From assembly GCA_036501485.1 (NCBI GenBank), contig DASYAG010000102.1, positions 1 through 64,000 on the forward strand: a DNA stretch of 64,000 nt, written 5' to 3'. Below, in pieces: positions 16,808 through 25,470 of the stretch (position 1 is its first letter; each line of letters begins with the position of its first letter). The translations under genes were made by a program, and so were the position numbers. Source of the stretch: PALSA-607 sp036501485 (GTDB lineage Bacteria > Actinomycetota > Actinomycetes > Acidothermales > Acidothermaceae). The notes beneath the pieces are model-generated. The model searched no databases. It was given only the letters and a program-made list of their open reading frames with translations, and was not told the origin of the DNA.

Positions 16808-17365
16808 CTATTGAGGGTCATACACGGAACGCTTGAGGGTCGCCACGAACGGCATGTTGCGGTACTTCTCGGCATAGTCGAGCCCGTACCCAACAACGAA
16901 ATCACGGGGAATATCGAAGCCGAGATAGCGCACATCGACGTCCTGCTTGATGGCATCTGGCTTGCGCATCAGCGCGCACACCTCAACCGAGGCAGGACCG
17001 CGCGAGCGCAGGTTGGCCACCAGCCACGAGAGCGTGAGCCCCGAGTCGACGATGTCCTCGACGACAAGCACGTTCAAGCCGTCGATGCCGTGGTCGAGGT
17101 CCTTCAGGATCCGGACCACCCCAGACGACGAGCCACCCGAGCCGTACGACGAGACGGCCATGAAGTCGACGGTGATGGGCAGGTGGATCGCCCTGGCGAG
17201 GTCGGCCATGACCATGACGGCACCCTTGAGGACGCCGACGAGCAACAGCTCTTTCCCGGCGTAGTCGGCGTCGATGGCGGCCGCCATCTCGGTGACCTTG
17301 GCCTGAATTTCCTTCTCGCTCAGCAAAATCCCGGACAAGTCGTCGCTGACGTCGAACTGGTCCAC
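16808..17365 (-). CDS. hpt: Hypoxanthine phosphoribosyltransferase
   Basis: This 185-aa type I PRTase salvages hypoxanthine and guanine with PRPP. The PRPP motif is NVLVVEDIVDSGLTLSWLV. LLVGVLKGAVMVMADLARAI and SSYGSGGSSSGVVRILKDLD are the substrate loop regions. The open frame extends to 17440, overlapping tilS. The GTG at 17365 has GAGGGG about 7 nt upstream and gives the standard family length. It follows tilS by 40 nt, the usual tilS-hpt-ftsH order. Confidence 0.94.
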   Translation of the reverse strand: MDQFDVSDDLSGILLSEKEIQAKVTEMAAAIDADYAGKELLLVGVLKGAVMVMADLARAIHLPITVDFMAVSSYGSGGSSSGVVRILKDLDHGIDGLNVLVVEDIVDSGLTLSWLVANLRSRGPASVEVCALMRKPDAIKQDVDVRYLGFDIPRDFVVGYGLDYAEKYRNMPFVATLKRSVYDPQ

Positions 17366-17405
17366 CCGGGTGCGCCCCTCGAAGAGCTGTCTCAACAAGC
17401 AGGGT

Positions 17406-18506
17406 CTAGTGCAGGTCTGTACCGACGTAGAGCTTCCCATACCGCCGGCTGGCGCTTTGGCCGCCCGGCAGGCTCACGGCGCCTTGCCCGTGCCAGTCAG
17501 TGACGAGCGCCTCGATCGCAAGCAGATGGACGGCGGCCAGGCCGCCCGCCGTTACCCCGGCCCGCAGCGACGCGAGTCGCAGCACCCGCCGGCGGACAGC
17601 AGGTGGCAGCGACGCGAGCGCGCCAACGTCGAGCGACCCATCGACGTCCGCCATTTCGGCGTAGCTGCCCGCCGCCCACTGGTCGAGGGCGTCAGCATCA
17701 TCGCGGGAGAGCTCGGCGGTGCGGGCGAGTGCCGCCGCCACCCCTGGTCCGAGCGCCGCCTCGAGGACCGGCAATACCTCGGCCCGCACGCGCACCCGGG
17801 CGAACGACGGATCAGCATTTTGCGGGTCCTCCCAGACCGGCAGGCCCAGATCAGCGCAGGCCGCTCTCGTGACCGCTCGTTCAACAGCCAAGAGGGGACG
17901 CCGATAGCTTGCGTCGGCAGCCGGGCCGACGGGGCTGTTGCCGACAGGGCTGTTGCCGACGGGGCTGCCACTGACGGCCGCCATGCCGGCCAACGACCGC
18001 GTCCCTGAGCCCCTGGCGAGGCCAAGCAGCACGGTCTCAGCCTGGTCGTCGAGGGTGTGACCGACGAGGACTGCGGCAGCACCGAGGCGATCCGCGACCT
18101 CGTCGAGCGCGCCGTAACGGGCTGCGCGGGCGGCCGCCTCCGGACCGCCGGGCAGTCCCGAGACGTCGACCGCGACCACCTCGACCGGGTCGAGCCCAAA
18201 CCCGGTCAGCAGTGCGGCAACTGTCGCCGCCCGAGAAGCCGAGCCCTTCTGCAGGCCGTGGTCGACCGTGACGCCGCCTACTCGAACCCCTAGGCGCGGC
18301 GCCTCGAAAGCCGCCGCGGCGGCGAGCGCAACAGAGTCGGCGCCGCCACTGCAAGCGACAAGCACCAACGAGTGAGCGCCGAGCCCGGCAAGGGCCTCAC
18401 GGACCGCGCAGCGGACGGCGGCAACCGCGGCCGTCGGGCCGGTCGGCAGTCGTCCCACGGTCGAGCGTTCCGCGGTGGACACAGCGGGGTCAGTCGCTGC
18501 CGTCAC
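17406..18506 (-). CDS. tilS: tRNA(Ile)-lysidine synthase
   Basis: This 366-aa N-type ATP pyrophosphatase converts C34 of the CAU-anticodon tRNA-Ile to lysidine. The PP-loop is VACSGGADSVALA, followed by GVTVDHGLQKGS and VGHTLDDQAETVLLGLARG. An SPVGN tandem repeat in the middle comes from 15-bp duplications. The GTG at 18506 is chosen because it sits close to the protease stop with AGGGTGG upstream. A GTG at 18515 and an ATG at 18527 are alternatives. It overlaps the metalloprotease gene by 17 nt. Confidence 0.92.
   Translation of the reverse strand: MTAATDPAVSTAERSTVGRLPTGPTAAVAAVRCAVREALAGLGAHSLVLVACSGGADSVALAAAAAFEAPRLGVRVGGVTVDHGLQKGSASRAATVAALLTGFGLDPVEVVAVDVSGLPGGPEAAARAARYGALDEVADRLGAAAVLVGHTLDDQAETVLLGLARGSGTRSLAGMAAVSGSPVGNSPVGNSPVGPAADASYRRPLLAVERAVTRAACADLGLPVWEDPQNADPSFARVRVRAEVLPVLEAALGPGVAAALARTAELSRDDADALDQWAAGSYAEMADVDGSLDVGALASLPPAVRRRVLRLASLRAGVTAGGLAAVHLLAIEALVTDWHGQGAVSLPGGQSASRRYGKLYVGTDLH
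17926..17970. repeat. Three 15-bp tandem units inside tilS
   Basis: CCGACGGGGCTGTTG is repeated three times, with one substitution in copy 2 and a diverged end in copy 3. It encodes SPVGN repeats between the PP-loop domain and the C-terminal domain of TilS. Frame is preserved. Confidence 0.9.
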
Positions 18507-19656
18507 CAGGGCCACCCTGCCCAGCATCGCCAACGGGCGTATCGCCAACAGTGGCCCGCAGCACGCGCGACATCCACAACTCAGGCTTGGCGATTTCCGC
18601 TTTGGTCGGCAGCGTGTTCGGCGACGTCCAGACCCGGTTAAAGGCCGGCATCCCGGCCCGTTCGACAACCGCGCGGACGAACGCTGCACCGTCGGCGTAC
18701 TGCCTGGCCTTCATGTCGAGCCCGAACAGCTTGCGCACGATGCGGTCGGCTGGACCTTGGCCGCGCCTGCGCTCGGCAAACTTCGCGCCGATCTCCTCGA
18801 CGGTAGGGATCACCGCGGGTCCGACGCCGTTCATCACGTACTCGCCGTGGCCCTCCAGCAGGGTCATCACCGCGGTTAGCCGGTTGAGAATCGCGCGCTG
18901 CTCAGGGTTTTGCACCGCTTCGAGGAAGCTCAGGCCTTCGACCTCCTCATCAGGAGGGACTGACCCGCGGCGGCGCATGTTGTCGCGCACCGCTTCGCCG
19001 ACGTCACGCAGCCGCGCAAGCATCGCGGACGGATCGAGGTCACTGGCCAGCAGGAACGCGCTGATCTCGTCGTGCAGGTGCGCGCGCAGCCACCGCACTG
19101 CGGTGAACTGCGTTTGATGCGTCACCTCATGCACACAGACCCACAGTCTGAAGTCGCGGGGATCGACGCCGAGTTGGCGTTCGGCGGCGACGATGTTCGG
19201 CGCGACGAGGGTCAGCCGACCATCGCGGGCCTGACCGTCTTTTGGCGGCAGGAACAACTCGTACTGGCCGAGCACCTTGCCCGAAAGGTAGGCGAGCAAG
19301 AGGCCGACCTGCATCCCGGTCACCCGAGACCCGAGCGCACTTACTACGGGTGCCCCGACCTTGCCCGCCTGCTTCGCGGCCATCTTGTCGAGCAGGGGTT
19401 GCATGACGACTTGGAATCCGCCGACGTTGCCTTCGATCCAGGCGCTGCGATCCGCGACAAACGCGGGTTCATGCGGATGCGGCGCAGATAGGCCGGTAAA
19501 CGCGGCCACATGGTCTTCGGCCTCGACCGCCAACAGTCGCAGTTGCCGGACCGCGTCGAAAGCTTCCGGCCTGGTCACGCTCGGCCCTCGCGGCGCGAAC
19601 CTGGTGGCCGTCGCGGTGGCGAGGTCCCAGTCGACGAGCCGCAGGGTATCGGTCAT
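18490..19656 (-). CDS. Zinc-dependent metalloprotease, DUF2342 (zinicin-like) family
   Basis: This 388-aa protein carries CVHEVTHQTQF (HExxH, about residue 170), the zinc-site hallmark of the actinobacterial DUF2342 family. A downstream LLEGHGEYVMNGVG segment probably supplies the third ligand. No signal peptide is visible, so it is likely cytosolic or exported by an unknown route. Substrates are unknown. It lies between dacB and tilS, its conserved place in actinobacteria, 20 nt after dacB. Confidence 0.9.
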   Translation of the reverse strand: MTDTLRLVDWDLATATATRFAPRGPSVTRPEAFDAVRQLRLLAVEAEDHVAAFTGLSAPHPHEPAFVADRSAWIEGNVGGFQVVMQPLLDKMAAKQAGKVGAPVVSALGSRVTGMQVGLLLAYLSGKVLGQYELFLPPKDGQARDGRLTLVAPNIVAAERQLGVDPRDFRLWVCVHEVTHQTQFTAVRWLRAHLHDEISAFLLASDLDPSAMLARLRDVGEAVRDNMRRRGSVPPDEEVEGLSFLEAVQNPEQRAILNRLTAVMTLLEGHGEYVMNGVGPAVIPTVEEIGAKFAERRRGQGPADRIVRKLFGLDMKARQYADGAAFVRAVVERAGMPAFNRVWTSPNTLPTKAEIAKPELWMSRVLRATVGDTPVGDAGQGGPGDGSD

Positions 19657-19676
19657 GGGCTAACGGTACGTCGAGA

Positions 19677-21239
19677 TCAACGGCAGCCGCAGGCGGGGAG
19701 ACTCGCTGTAAGTCGGTCAAGCGCCTCCTCGGTGACCGCGGACGCCGTCTTAGCAACCCCGTTGGCGATCGTCACGAATTCCAACGTGACGCCGCTGCTG
19801 TCTTGGAGATATCCGGCCAGTGCGACGACACCGTCCAACGTGCCGGTCTTCGCCCGGATCACCCCGGCACCGGCTGACGCGGTGCCGCTGTAACGAGCGC
19901 TCAACGTGCCATAGAAACCCGCAACCGGCATGCCCTCGAAGATCGCTGACATGTCAGTGCGATCGGGCTGCGGGACGAGGGCGATGTGCATCAGTTGGAC
20001 GAGAAGTCCGGGCGTGACGCGATCGAGTGGAGACAGCCCGCTCGCGTCGACCATCGAAAGTTCGGTGGGGTCGATGCCCCAAGTGGCCAGGGCCGCCTTC
20101 ACCGCGGTGACGCCTCCGACGAAGCTCGCGGGCTGCCCTGATGCGATGGCGACCTGGCGGGCAAGCGCCTCCGCTAGGTCGTTGTCGCTGCGCCCCAACA
20201 TGCGCTGCACCAGTTCGCTCACCGGTGGCGACTCGACCGCCGCCAGAGTGACTGGCGTCGCCGGTGCCTTGTCTGCTCTTGGCGCGCCGGTGACCTTGAT
20301 GCCATCAGCCGTCAGCAGGGTCGCGAACTCGCTCGCCGCAGCCAACGCGGGGTCGGCGACTCGGCCCGGCTTCGCGAGGTTTGGACTGCCCTCGTCAACC
20401 TCGAGGGCCGACACCGGCGCGACGTCGCCTTCGGTTTGATAGATCGGCTTCCATTCCGGAGCCACCTCCGGCCCCACGAACAGTGACGCGTCATAGCCGA
20501 GGCTCACAGTGGCTGACCCGCTCTTGTGTAACTGCGCGGCCGTCTGGCTCGCGAGCTCAGCCAAGCTCGCCGGGGCCGGATACCCCGGGCTAAGCACACC
20601 CGTCGCAGACGGCCCCGCGAGTGTCGGATCGCCACCCCCAACCAACACGATCTCGCCGGCCTGGGCACCCTGCCTGACCGCGGTGTAGATGCGGTGGTCA
20701 GGGCCTAGAACCGTCAGCGCAGCCACCGCAACCGCAAGCTTCGCGGTGGACGCCGGGGCAACGGCAGCCGCGGCCGCGTGACTGAACAACACCTGCCCGC
20801 TGGCAGCATCGGCCACCAGCATGGCAACCGTGTCGCCAGCGAACGCGTGGTCGGCAAGTAGCGGAGTAAGCGTGGCCGTGAGCCCAGCAGTGGTCGGGTC
20901 TGCGGTACTGGCAACGGGCAACACCGGCGTCAACAGCGGAGCCGCAGGCGAAGCGGTGCGCTGCCAAAGAGCAGGCAAGGCAGGCGAAGCGGAGGAGGGG
21001 GTGCTCGGCGTCCCGGCACTCGGTGTGGGGCCGGTCGAAGGCTTGGGTGTTACAGCGTTCGGTATTACTGCGGCGGGTGTAGCCGCCGTGCTCGCTGCCG
21101 ACGTCCCGCCGGTGTTTCCAGAAGTCGAGTCTTCGGAGGTCGATGCGTACAGCGCAACGCCGCCGACCGCGGCTGCCACCGCGACCAAGGCGACCACGAG
21201 CGAGATGTGCAGGATGCGGTGTCTGCGTCCGCCCCTCAT
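19677..21239 (-). CDS. dacB: D-alanyl-D-alanine carboxypeptidase/endopeptidase (PBP4 family)
   Basis: This 520-aa secreted or membrane-tethered serine peptidase trims peptidoglycan stem peptides. An N-terminal membrane segment (about 9-32) is followed by a Ser/Thr/Pro/Ala-rich linker to about residue 115. The S13 motifs are ASTAKL (SxxK), SDND (SxN) and AKTGTLDG (KTG). It is divergent from ppa, with a 59-nt shared promoter region. Confidence 0.93.
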   Translation of the reverse strand: MRGGRRHRILHISLVVALVAVAAAVGGVALYASTSEDSTSGNTGGTSAASTAATPAAVIPNAVTPKPSTGPTPSAGTPSTPSSASPALPALWQRTASPAAPLLTPVLPVASTADPTTAGLTATLTPLLADHAFAGDTVAMLVADAASGQVLFSHAAAAAVAPASTAKLAVAVAALTVLGPDHRIYTAVRQGAQAGEIVLVGGGDPTLAGPSATGVLSPGYPAPASLAELASQTAAQLHKSGSATVSLGYDASLFVGPEVAPEWKPIYQTEGDVAPVSALEVDEGSPNLAKPGRVADPALAAASEFATLLTADGIKVTGAPRADKAPATPVTLAAVESPPVSELVQRMLGRSDNDLAEALARQVAIASGQPASFVGGVTAVKAALATWGIDPTELSMVDASGLSPLDRVTPGLLVQLMHIALVPQPDRTDMSAIFEGMPVAGFYGTLSARYSGTASAGAGVIRAKTGTLDGVVALAGYLQDSSGVTLEFVTIANGVAKTASAVTEEALDRLTASLPACGCR

Positions 21240-21298
21240 ATACGCGACACTAACGAACGACAGGTTGCTGACGGTTTTGCCATGAGGCGGGGAGCGCG

Positions 21299-21787
21299 AT
21301 GGAGTTCGACGTCACGATCGAGATCCCCAAGGGTCATCGCAACAAGTACGAATTCGATCACGAGACCGGCCGGATTCGGCTCGACCGGATGTTGTTCACG
21401 GCGACTCGCTACCCATCCGACTACGGGTTCATCGACGACACGCTCGGCAACGACGGTGATCCGCTCGACGCACTCGTGCTCGTTGATGAGCCGACCTTTC
21501 CGGGCTGCCTCATCAAATGTCGCGCGATCGGCATGTTCCGGATGACAGATGAAAAGGGTGGCGACGACAAGGTGCTGTGCGTGCCTGCCACCGATCCGCG
21601 GCATGGCCACCTGCGCGACATCAACGACGTCCCGCCGTTCGATCGGCTGGAGATTCAGCACTTCTTCGAGGTCTACAAAGACCTCGAACCAGGGAAGTCG
21701 GTCGAGGGTGCGACGTGGGCCGATCGGGCTGAGGCAGAGATCGAGATTCTCGCCTCGCGTGCGCGTTGGAAGAACCTTCAGCACTGA
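21299..21787 (+). CDS. ppa: Inorganic diphosphatase
   Basis: This 162-aa soluble enzyme hydrolyses pyrophosphate and drives biosynthetic reactions. It has the family I motifs EIPKGHRNKYEFDHETG, DYGFIDDTLGNDGDPLDALVL with the metal-binding aspartates, and KDLEPGK. It is the only forward gene in the first 25 kb. GGCGGGGAGCG precedes the ATG. It converges on the NlpC gene, whose stop is 6 nt away. Confidence 0.97.
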   Translation: MEFDVTIEIPKGHRNKYEFDHETGRIRLDRMLFTATRYPSDYGFIDDTLGNDGDPLDALVLVDEPTFPGCLIKCRAIGMFRMTDEKGGDDKVLCVPATDPRHGHLRDINDVPPFDRLEIQHFFEVYKDLEPGKSVEGATWADRAEAEIEILASRARWKNLQH

Positions 21788-21793
21788 CGCTAC

Positions 21794-23230
21794 TTACAGC
21801 TGAACGGCGCCGATGTAGTCGGGGCGGAACGCGTTGTGGATGCCAATCTGCTCGCCCGTTGCCGGCGCGTCGACCATCTGACCGTTGCCGATGTAAATGC
21901 CCACGTGGTGAATCGTGCTCGGGTCATTGGTATTCGTCGCGAAGAAGACGAGGTCGCCGGGCTGCAGCTGAGCTTGCGACACGTGCAAACCCTCGTCCCA
22001 CTGCGCGCCGGTGTAGTGGGCCAGTGAGATGCCGGCCGCGGCGTAGGCCTGCATGGTGAGCCCGGAGCAGTCGTAGCCAGGCACTTTCTGCACGCCTGTC
22101 GATGTCACCGTCGGACCAACTTCACCGGCGCCAGCCCAGCGGTACCAGACGCCTATCTGCGACTCGGCGAACGCGATAGCTGCCTGCCGCTGGGCTGACG
22201 TCGAAATCGATTGACCACCTGGCGGCACAACGCCGCCGCCATTGTTCGTATAGCCACTGCTGCCGCCGCTACTGCTGACGGTGTCGGCGCCGCCACCGCT
22301 GCTTTGGCGTGCTGCGGCTGCGGCCGCTTGTTGCTGCGCGAGCGCCGCTGCTCTCTTCTGGGCGGCCAGTGCGGCTGCGGCAGCCGCGGCTCGCGCTGCC
22401 GCGGCACGTGCTGCGGCGGCCTTTGCGGCTGCGGCAGCTGCAGCAGCCTCTTCCGCTTGGAGCTTGAGGCCTTCAGCTCGTGCAGTGGCGAGGTCCTTTG
22501 CCGTCCCGCGCAAAACTGCGAGCTGTGCGTTGAGGTTCAGCTGGTTGCCATTGATCGTGGCGATCTGGCCGGCCTGCGCATTGACCGCGGCAATGGCAGC
22601 GTCTTTCGCTTTCGCGGCGGCCTGCAGCTGCACTTGCTGGTCAGCCAATGCTGCGTTGGCGGCGTCTTGCGCCGAAGCTTGCGCAGTCCGTGTCGACGTC
22701 ATCAAAGAGATGACGGACTGTTCGTGACGCGCCAGCGCCGACAGTGTCGACGCGCGGGTAAGGAACGCACTTGGTGAATCCGATGTCATGAGCGCACTGA
22801 GCCGGTCGATACCACCGGCGCCGCGATAGCTCGCAGCGGCGAACTGATTCATCTGGATCTGTGCGTCGGCGCGCGCCTTGTTCGCAACCGCAAGGTTGCT
22901 CTGTGCCGCCGCAAGATGTTGTTGGGCGGCGTCGACCTTCGCCATCGCACCGTCGTAGGCCTCGACGACCGCCTCGACCTGGTTGTTCAACTTGTCGAGG
23001 CTGGCGTTGGCCGCCGCGAGTTGTGCTTCGGTCTGCCCAATCTGCTGAGCCTTGGCCTGCGCTGCAGCGTTCGCGCCATCGACCTGCGATTGGCTCGGGA
23101 TTACCGGCTTCTTCGCAGCGGACGCCGGCAACGCGGTACTGCCGATAGCGCCAACGACAATGGCGAGCGCGGTGACCGCCAAGCCTGCACGCCGTGCGGA
23201 GCGAGATATCCGAAAGTGGAGGCGGTGCAC
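21794..23230 (-). CDS. Secreted NlpC/P60 peptidoglycan hydrolase with coiled coil (RipA-like)
   Basis: This 478-aa protein has a signal peptide (about residues 8-37, ending ALPASA). A long coiled-coil region (about 45-300) ends in an Ala-rich stretch, and a Gly/Ser linker leads to a C-terminal NlpC/P60 endopeptidase. The catalytic Cys is in GYDCSGLTMQAYAAAG (about residue 388) and the His in IHHVGIYIGNG. The layout matches the RipA/PcsB-like cell-separation hydrolases of actinobacteria. The GTG at 23230 is preceded by GGAGG 4 nt upstream and starts a proper signal peptide. Longer frames would begin inside the promoter region, where GTAAC direct repeats are seen. Confidence 0.93.
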   Translation of the reverse strand: MHRLHFRISRSARRAGLAVTALAIVVGAIGSTALPASAAKKPVIPSQSQVDGANAAAQAKAQQIGQTEAQLAAANASLDKLNNQVEAVVEAYDGAMAKVDAAQQHLAAAQSNLAVANKARADAQIQMNQFAAASYRGAGGIDRLSALMTSDSPSAFLTRASTLSALARHEQSVISLMTSTRTAQASAQDAANAALADQQVQLQAAAKAKDAAIAAVNAQAGQIATINGNQLNLNAQLAVLRGTAKDLATARAEGLKLQAEEAAAAAAAAKAAAARAAAARAAAAAAALAAQKRAAALAQQQAAAAAARQSSGGGADTVSSSGGSSGYTNNGGGVVPPGGQSISTSAQRQAAIAFAESQIGVWYRWAGAGEVGPTVTSTGVQKVPGYDCSGLTMQAYAAAGISLAHYTGAQWDEGLHVSQAQLQPGDLVFFATNTNDPSTIHHVGIYIGNGQMVDAPATGEQIGIHNAFRPDYIGAVQL

Positions 23231-23336
23231 GTAACCTCCACGACTCGATGACTCAAAGGCGGACTCAAATGGCGGGTGCGCGAGTACCGATTGCGCTGCG
23301 CGTTCCTGGGCGACCATAACTTCCTGAGTCCCACCA

Positions 23337-23351
23337 GTAACAGGCGTAACA
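23337..23351 (+). promoter_or_regulatory. Direct-repeat operator (MtrA-like) upstream of the NlpC/P60 gene
   Basis: GTAAC-AGGC-GTAAC-A is a direct repeat of GTAAC with 9-bp spacing, about 107 bp upstream of the NlpC/P60 start. Such repeats resemble sites of OmpR-type response regulators, in particular MtrA, which controls peptidoglycan hydrolase genes in actinobacteria. On the minus strand a weak -35/-10 pair (TTACTG, 16 nt, TATGGT) would overlap it. Confidence 0.5.
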
Positions 23352-23504
23352 ACAGACAATTCGCGCGCACAACGGGTTTCACGCTGACTTACACGGTTGT
23401 AATTTCACTCGAGACGCCGTGAGGCAACTCTCCTCACACCGCACTTAGTCATTCGGCCATTTGGCCCAGCGACCTAAGGCAGTCGGCGGAACTAAGTTCG
23501 GGCG

Positions 23505-24950
23505 CTACATCAGTCGGGCGGCCAGCTCCGCGACGGGCGAGCGCTCGCCTCTGGTCAGTCGGATGTGCCCGAAGCACGCCTGGCCGCTGAATGCGGATAC
23601 CACTGCGGTCAGTGCGTTCGTTTGCTCTGACAGGAACGGCGCATCGATCTGCGAGGTATCGCCGGTAAGGACGATCTTGGAGTCTGCGCCAATGCGGGTC
23701 AGCAGGGTCTTGCCGACTTGTGGCGAGAGGTTCATCGCCTCGTCGACCAGCACGAAGGTCGAGTGCAACGTGCGGCCACGCAGGTGGGTAACCGACTCCA
23801 TCGTGAGTAGACCTTGGGCCTTGATGTAGTCGAGCGAATCCTGTGCAACCTTTCCGCGGCCACCGTCTTGCCGGCGGCGACTGGCGGCGGCACCATCACC
23901 CGACAACGCGGCAACGGCATCGGTGATCGCGGCCATCCACGGGTCGATCTTTTCGTCCAGCGTGCCGGGCAAGTAGCCGAGATCGGCGTGCCCAACCGGG
24001 ATCACCGGCCGGTACACCGACAACCGCTCGAACCGGTGCTGTTCGACAACCATGTGCAACGCAGCGGCGACTGCGCACAACGTCTTACCGGTGCCCGCCG
24101 GACCATCGAGCACGATGACCTTGACGTCGTCGTCCAACAGCAAGTCGAGAGCGAAGCGCTGCTCTTTGTTCGCAGCCTTCAGGCCCCACACTGGCGCCAG
24201 GCTCTCAAGCAGATGCAGCTCGCCGGCGCGAGCCCGTGCCAGCGCCGAACTGGTGCCCGAGCGCAACACTGCGAACGTGTTCTCCGCGAGGTCGCTTGCA
24301 CCGGCGACGTTGTCGACGGACACCTGGTGGGAGTCGAACAGCGCGTCGACAACGGCAACCTCCGCGTCGAGCGCGATCCACCCATCAGGGCGCGCAAGCG
24401 CTGGCGCCAGATCGAGCGGGTTGTGCTCAACGGCGGCAAGTCCGACGGCGGCGGCCGTCAGTCGCAGCGCGGTGTCGTTGGAAACGACGAGCACCGGCCC
24501 GACGTCCGGCGAAGCCATCGCTAGACCGAGCGCGGTGCCAACGATCTTGTTGTCGGGGGTGTCAGCCGACAGGCCGTGTTCGCGCAACAGCGCCGTCTGA
24601 ACGCCGTTCACCTGCATGCGAACCGTGCCACCAAAGGGGCGTTCCAGTGGCTTGCGCAGATCGCCACCGGCCTCGAGTCGCAGACCCTCAATGCGACGCA
24701 ATACGTCGCGGGCTGCCCCACCTGCGGGATCGAGCCGCTTCTTCAGTCCATCAAGCTCCTGGACGACCGTGAGCGGGATGACCATGTCAGCGCCCGGGAA
24801 CGCTTCGAAAATGCCTTCGGGATCTGACATCAATGCTGACGTGTCCAGTACGACGATCTTGGCGATGGCGTCCTCCCTGCTACCAGAATGCGCCTGTGAC
24901 GGCACTTCGGCAGGAAGATCGGCTCCGACGTCGGCTGACACGAGGCTCAT
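23505..24950 (-). CDS. PIN domain-PhoH family ATPase
   Basis: This 481-aa protein has an N-terminal PIN nuclease-like domain (KIVVLDTSALMSDPEGIF, about residues 31-48, with later acidic residues up to about 160). The C-terminal PhoH/RecA-like ATPase has Walker A GPAGTGKT at 283-290, Walker B FVLVDEAMN and LTGDTSQID. This PhoH2 fusion is linked to RNA unwinding and cleavage in mycobacteria. The ATG at 24950 is preferred over a 44-codon extension whose composition is not protein-like. It stands alone, divergent from the csbD-like gene. Confidence 0.93.
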   Translation of the reverse strand: MSLVSADVGADLPAEVPSQAHSGSREDAIAKIVVLDTSALMSDPEGIFEAFPGADMVIPLTVVQELDGLKKRLDPAGGAARDVLRRIEGLRLEAGGDLRKPLERPFGGTVRMQVNGVQTALLREHGLSADTPDNKIVGTALGLAMASPDVGPVLVVSNDTALRLTAAAVGLAAVEHNPLDLAPALARPDGWIALDAEVAVVDALFDSHQVSVDNVAGASDLAENTFAVLRSGTSSALARARAGELHLLESLAPVWGLKAANKEQRFALDLLLDDDVKVIVLDGPAGTGKTLCAVAAALHMVVEQHRFERLSVYRPVIPVGHADLGYLPGTLDEKIDPWMAAITDAVAALSGDGAAASRRRQDGGRGKVAQDSLDYIKAQGLLTMESVTHLRGRTLHSTFVLVDEAMNLSPQVGKTLLTRIGADSKIVLTGDTSQIDAPFLSEQTNALTAVVSAFSGQACFGHIRLTRGERSPVAELAARLM

Positions 24951-25183
24951 GAAGATCCCGTCGTCACGGCCACCGCCCTTTAACGGCGCCTGGAGACGGC
25001 CACCGCAGGGCATTGGAGCGGCCGCTCCGCCGATCGTGCCGCGAGCCCGGCGATCGTGGGGGGACGCCAGCCGACCGTCCAAGATCGTGTCGCCCGGCTC
25101 TGCATAGAGCAGCGCATGCTGGGTACGACGATTGGCGCCAAAGAAAGAGACCTCGTAGCTGAGTTAGCAGAGGAGGAGTACCG

Positions 25184-25354
25184 ATGGGTACCACCGACAA
25201 GGTGAAGAACACCGCGCAGACCGCAAAGGGCAGCGTCAAGGAAGCCACCGGGCGGGCAACGAACAATCGCGACTTGGAAGCCGAAGGCATGGTCGACAAG
25301 GCCGCCGGCAACCTGAAGCAAGCGGGCGAAAAGGTGAAGGACGCCTTCAAGTAA
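25184..25354 (+). CDS. CsbD-like stress protein
   Basis: This is a 56-aa hydrophilic helical protein starting MGTTDKVKNTAQTAKGSVKE and containing GRATNNRDLEAEGMVDKAAG, the CsbD family signature. AGGAGGAG lies 6 nt before the ATG. Members are abundant general-stress proteins of unknown activity. A 17-bp hairpin follows 10 nt after the stop, so it is a monocistronic unit. Confidence 0.93.
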   Translation: MGTTDKVKNTAQTAKGSVKEATGRATNNRDLEAEGMVDKAAGNLKQAGEKVKDAFK

Positions 25355-25364
25355 CCGAACCAGA

Positions 25365-25401
25365 CATGTGGGAGGGCCAGCTGAGCTGGCCCTCCCGCAT
25401 G
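25365..25401 (+). terminator. Strong hairpin terminator after the csbD-like gene
   Basis: A 17-bp stem with a single G-U wobble and a 3-nt TGA loop starts 10 nt after the CsbD stop (arms 25365-25381 and 25385-25401). It is GC-rich and lacks a clear U-run, which is common in high-GC actinobacteria. Confidence 0.8.
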
Positions 25402-25470
25402 TCGTTCTGCAATCTGGTGCGGCCGCGCTCCTGACGGTGGTGAAATGAGACCTATGCGAGTCGCACGCCG

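Noticed and set aside
22281..22460. Repeat array or CRISPR
   Set aside because: It is the Ala-codon-rich coiled-coil/linker part of the NlpC/P60 gene, without regular spacers.
23231..23460. c-di-AMP (ydaO) riboswitch in front of the NlpC/P60 gene
   Set aside because: Actinobacterial hydrolase genes often carry it, but the conserved CGAACCCGUCAGCU-like core and the matching 5' elements are missing on the minus strand here.
25121..25126. SigB-type promoter (GGGTAC) for the CsbD-like gene
   Set aside because: No GTTT-like -35 element at the right spacing upstream.
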